Part shown: piece after piece, positions 5,296 through 7,755 of the stretch
Layout of the letters: the number at the start of each line of letters is the position of its first letter
Position numbering within the stretch: the first letter of the stretch is position 1
From: Pseudomonadota bacterium
GTDB taxonomy: Bacteria > Pseudomonadota > Alphaproteobacteria > Rhizobiales > Devosiaceae
DNA: 7,755 nt
Direction: 5' to 3'
Assembly (NCBI GenBank): GCA_023437755.1
Contig: JAEZFJ010000287.1
Span: 1 to 7,755 of the forward strand
The notes under the pieces: generated by a model
What the model was told of the DNA's origin: nothing
What the model saw: the letters and a program-made list of their open reading frames with translations, nothing else
The model's database searches: none
Position numbers and translations under genes: made by a program

Positions 5296-5904
5296 TCACC
5301 AGTTGCAAGCTTCGCGCAAGGGTACGATTGCCTCCTCAAGGCCCGCTATAGGAAAGAAGTCGCTTACGCGGTTCTCGCTATACGGAGTGGCCTCCAAGTA
5401 AAGGGTGTTGCCACCGAAGAGGGCCTTGATGAAGGGTATGGCGGATCCGCCGGACCAAAGCCCGAGTGCTTCGTGGTTATTAGACTCTTCGAAGTTCTTC
5501 GTCTGCGCTGGCTGCTTGTCGATCCGATACGTGACGCGTCCAGCGCCTTGGATGCTGGACATGAAGTGTCCGCCGAAGAACACGTAAGCTGAGGTGGTAT
5601 TCTCGCGGCAGGCGAGCGTCAGCATCATCTCAGCGCTTTGACCGTACTGGTTCGTAATGCCGTTTTCCCCTGACACCTGCAGGAACACGGTCTTGCTGTC
5701 GTCCACTGGGCTGACGGTTGTTCTAACGGTCCACTCACTGCGAGTAGCAGAGACCTTGGAAACAGACGCTTCCTGCTCAGCGAGAGCGTCATAACAGGCT
5801 AGTCGCTCTGAAGCCGACTTGGCTGCACATGATTGCAGACTTTCTTGGGCTTGTACCTGTGACACCGCGGCAAGCGCCGCCACTAAAATGATCGTTTTCT
5901 TCAA
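5296..5904 (-). CDS. Secreted VasI/TagO-like protein (phage moron)
   Basis: A 202-residue exported protein. Residues 1-19 form a Sec signal peptide: MKKT, a hydrophobic core, and a VQA cleavage site before Q20. There is no lipobox Cys. The mature N-terminus has C26 and the RLACYDALAEQ segment (34-44). The core has W58, SPVDDSKTVFLQV (65-77), LACRENTTSAYVFF (97-110), RVTYRIDKQP (123-132) and AIPFIKALFGG (155-165). It ends GLEEAIVPLREACNW. This set matches the VasI/EvfG family (TagO) associated with type VI secretion. Four Cys (26, 37, 99, 200) could form disulfides. The start is TTG, supported by GGAGG 8 nt upstream; no ATG fits better. It is convergent with the chaperone, one base between stops. 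Rows counted by hand are 53-55% GC against 67-72% in flanking genes, suggesting separate acquisition. No terminator is seen. Function in the phage is unknown. Confidence 0.85.
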   Translation of the reverse strand: MKKTIILVAALAAVSQVQAQESLQSCAAKSASERLACYDALAEQEASVSKVSATRSEWTVRTTVSPVDDSKTVFLQVSGENGITNQYGQSAEMMLTLACRENTTSAYVFFGGHFMSSIQGAGRVTYRIDKQPAQTKNFEESNNHEALGLWSGGSAIPFIKALFGGNTLYLEATPYSENRVSDFFPIAGLEEAIVPLREACNW

Positions 5905-5912
5905 TCGAGATT

Positions 5913-5917
5913 CCTCC
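5913..5917 (-). promoter_or_regulatory. Ribosome binding site for the minus-strand moron; supports the TTG start
   Basis: On the minus strand GGAGG lies 8 nt before the TTG at 5904-5902. The near-consensus match and spacing justify a TTG start and a signal peptide opening MKKT. On the plus strand the same bases read CCTCC, complementary to a Shine-Dalgarno sequence. Confidence 0.8.
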
Positions 5918-5923
5918 GTTCCC

Positions 5924-5928
5924 AGAGG
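5924..5928 (+). promoter_or_regulatory. Ribosome binding site for the tape measure gene
   Basis: AGAGG lies 6 nt before the ATG at 5935. It supports that start over later in-frame Met codons (residue 24 onward). It lies 6 nt from the complement of the moron ribosome binding site, and the two can pair weakly in the plus-strand RNA. Confidence 0.7.
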
Positions 5929-5934
5929 TAGTTT

Positions 5935-7755
5935 ATGGCAACGACCGATGTCGAACGTCTAGTGGTCAGCCTTGAGGCCAGCATCACCAAGTTTGAGCGC
6001 ACAATGAACCGCGCCAACGGCGTGGCGAATGCTTCGGCCAAGCGCATCGAAAACCGCTTCGCATCCATGAACCGCCGGCTGGAGAGCGGTTTCATGGGGC
6101 TGCAGCGCGGCATTGCCGTGGCCTTCGCCTCGGCGGCGGCTGTGCGGGGCGCTACCCAACTCATCGACAGCGCCACGCGCATTGAGAACAGTCTGAAGGT
6201 GGCAGGGCTGGCCGGTGCAGAGCTTGAGGCGGTCTATGACCGTCTTCGGAACTCAGCGCTTCGGAACGCGGCACCCCTCGAAAGCCTCGTCACCCTCTAC
6301 GGGCGCGCTGCGCTGGTGCAGAACGAACTAGGGGTGTCGACGGACCAACTTCTCCAGTTCTCGGACAAGGTGGCTCTGGCGTTGCGGGCGTCTGGTCAGT
6401 CGGCACAGGAGTCGAGCGGCGCGCTGCTCCAGTTGAGCCAGGCGCTCGGCTCTGGTGTCGTGCGAGCGGAGGAGTTCAACTCCATCCTGGAAGGTGCGCC
6501 GACCATCCTGCAGGCCGCCGCGGCTGGCATCAGGGAGGCCGATGGCTCCGTTGCCAAACTGCGCCAGATCATGCTCGACGGCCAGTTGTCCTCCAAGGCA
6601 CTGTTTGACGGCTTCCTCGCAGGTTCGCAGATCCTGGAGGACAAGGTTGCCAGCTCGACCCTGACCGTTTCACAGGCATTCGAGAACCTTCAGACCCGCC
6701 TTATCGACGTGGCGCGAGACTTCGACAAAGGGACTGGCGCAAGTCAGGCCATGGCCGAAGGCATCCTGAACCTTGGCGACGGCATCGCAGACCTCGCGGT
6801 GTTCCTCGACCAAATCGTCGGCCCGCTTCAGAGCTTCGTCGGGGGGATGAATGACGGCATCGCGGCTGCTCGGGGATTGGCGAACGAAATCTCACGGATC
6901 ACGGGATTGGAAGGGGTCGGCTTTGCCGCGGCGGTTGCTGCCAACAATGTAACCGGGGGTTCGGGGCTGTCAGTTGGCAGCAGCGCAGCAAGCCGCGTAA
7001 TCGAGCAGACTTTTTCCATGGTCGGCCAGACCCCGCAGGACGAAGCTCTTGCGCGGGTTCTTGCTGGCGAAGCTCCCCCACTGGAAATAACGGTTTCCGG
7101 AGCGGGCACCATCAGCGTTGCCGACCCACAGTACGCTCCCGCGGGGGCAGACAAAGGCGGTGGTAAGGGCGGTGGCAAGAAGTCCCCAGCCGAGCGCTAC
7201 AGCAACGACGTAGCCCAGATGGAGCGCCGCATCGCTGCCCTTCAGCGAGAGACGGAGCTTCAGCGCACCCTCAACCCGCTGGTGGACGATTACGGCTATG
7301 CCGTGGAGCGTCTGCGAGCTCAGATGGAGCTTGAGAACGCAGCGGCAGAGAATGGGCTTGAGCTCACGCCAGAACGCCTCGCACAGATCGAGGAGCTGGC
7401 TTCTGGCTATGCCATGGCGCAGTCCGAAGCTGCCCGGCTGGCAGAGGCCCAAGACCGGGTGCGGGAATCCGCCGAAGAGATGGGGCAGGCGGGTCGGCAG
7501 GCTCTCGACACGCTCATTGACGGTTTCCTCGAGGGCAAGGATGCGGGCGAGATATTCAAGGACGTGCTGCGCGACATAGGACGCTCGCTGCTCAACATGG
7601 GCATCAGCGGCTTCGGAACGGCTTTCAAGATCCCCGGCTTTGCGACGGGCACGAGCAGCGCCCCTGGGGGCTTGGCTCGCATCAATGAGTTCGGCGGTGA
7701 GATCGTGAACCTGCCCAAGGGCGCTCAGGTGATCCCGCACGACATCTCTATGCAG
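5935..7755 (+). CDS. Tail tape measure protein (3' end cut by window edge)
   Basis: The tape measure runs through the tail lumen, sets tail length and is released with DNA at ejection. All 607 visible codons are open. Residues 1-60 are a charged helical region (VERLVVSLEASITKFERTM). Residues 73-260 form the tape measure N-terminal domain: ATRIENSLKVAGL (80-92), LYGRAALVQNELGVS (121-135), FSDKVALALRASGQS (142-156), LLQLSQALGSGVVRAEEFNSI (164-184) and QLSSKALFDGFLAG (217-230). A Gly/Lys linker (407-416) precedes a long coiled coil (about 418-515). Residues 568-607 (FATGTSSAPGG, then NEFGGEIVNLPKGAQVIP) match the motif near the end of many tape measure proteins, so only a short C-terminus is probably missing. 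No lytic domain is visible. At about 0.15 nm per residue, 600 residues imply a tail of roughly 90 nm or more. Confidence 0.95.
   Translation, partial: MATTDVERLVVSLEASITKFERTMNRANGVANASAKRIENRFASMNRRLESGFMGLQRGIAVAFASAAAVRGATQLIDSATRIENSLKVAGLAGAELEAVYDRLRNSALRNAAPLESLVTLYGRAALVQNELGVSTDQLLQFSDKVALALRASGQSAQESSGALLQLSQALGSGVVRAEEFNSILEGAPTILQAAAAGIREADGSVAKLRQIMLDGQLSSKALFDGFLAGSQILEDKVASSTLTVSQAFENLQTRLIDVARDFDKGTGASQAMAEGILNLGDGIADLAVFLDQIVGPLQSFVGGMNDGIAAARGLANEISRITGLEGVGFAAAVAANNVTGGSGLSVGSSAASRVIEQTFSMVGQTPQDEALARVLAGEAPPLEITVSGAGTISVADPQYAPAGADKGGGKGGGKKSPAERYSNDVAQMERRIAALQRETELQRTLNPLVDDYGYAVERLRAQMELENAAAENGLELTPERLAQIEELASGYAMAQSEAARLAEAQDRVRESAEEMGQAGRQALDTLIDGFLEGKDAGEIFKDVLRDIGRSLLNMGISGFGTAFKIPGFATGTSSAPGGLARINEFGGEIVNLPKGAQVIPHDISMQ

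Larger units (their letters stand above)
1..7755. mobile_element. Phage or prophage head-tail structural module (siphovirus)
   Basis: All plus-strand genes are virion assembly genes in a recognisable siphovirus order: portal, connector, head closure, HK97 gp10-like, DUF3168 terminator, tail tube, frameshifted chaperones, tape measure. Genes overlap or abut within a few bases, as in a single late operon. No integrase, repressor, attachment site or host gene is visible, so prophage and free phage cannot be told apart. Neither edge is a phage boundary: upstream genes (terminase, protease, capsid) and downstream genes (distal tail, lysis) are expected outside the window. Confidence 0.93.

Noticed and set aside
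5901..6182. Minus-strand open frame of 93 codons upstream of the moron
   Set aside because: It overlaps the tape measure 5' end and the moron control region, and shows no motif. It is treated as a shadow of the tape measure gene.
6970..7740. Minus-strand open frame of 256 codons opposite the tape measure gene
   Set aside because: Antisense to the tape measure coiled coil; composition is what that repeat-like sense sequence would give in mirror.
1..7755. tRNA genes, CRISPR arrays, insertion sequences or attachment sites
   Set aside because: I found no cloverleaf-like sequence, spaced direct repeats, transposase motifs or terminal inverted repeats when reading both strands.

Overview
The window is one head-to-tail module of a siphovirus, almost certainly a prophage or a temperate phage of a high-GC proteobacterium. 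The evidence is a dense set of short plus-strand genes with start/stop overlaps of a few bases, in the usual order: portal, connector, head closure, HK97 gp10-like protein, tail terminator, tail tube, tail chaperones, tape measure. The tail chaperone resembles the gp10 family of rhodobacterial gene transfer agents, which together with the GC bias points to an alphaproteobacterial host. That host assignment is an inference, and no genus can be named.

Head side (2-3255). A 70-residue protein with a very basic Lys/Pro/Ala tail precedes an HK97-family portal protein. After the portal comes a 190-residue protein with a broken collagen-like stretch and a module resembling CBM5/12 carbohydrate binding. 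Then follow a gp6-like connector, two small unrecognised phage proteins and a head closure protein. No prohead protease or major capsid gene lies downstream of the portal, so these genes must be upstream of the window or elsewhere.

Neck and tail (3256-5294). An HK97 gp10-like protein, a DUF3168 tail terminator and the tail tube are followed by the tail assembly chaperone. The chaperone gene carries a textbook -1 programmed frameshift signal: heptamer A AAA AAA in register, a 5-nt spacer, then a 10-bp GC-rich stem. This fuses the 110-residue body of the chaperone to a 107-residue extension, making a lambda G/GT-like pair.

Insertion (5296-5904). Between the chaperones and the tape measure, on the opposite strand, lies a lower-GC gene for a secreted protein. 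It resembles VasI/TagO, proteins associated with type VI secretion. Its stop codon is one base from the chaperone stop, and its TTG start is 30 bp from the tape measure start, so it fills this junction completely. It looks like a moron, a cargo gene with its own expression.

Tape measure (5935 to beyond the window). The N-terminal tape measure domain is intact. The final visible residues match the usual C-terminal motif of the family, so little of the gene is probably missing.
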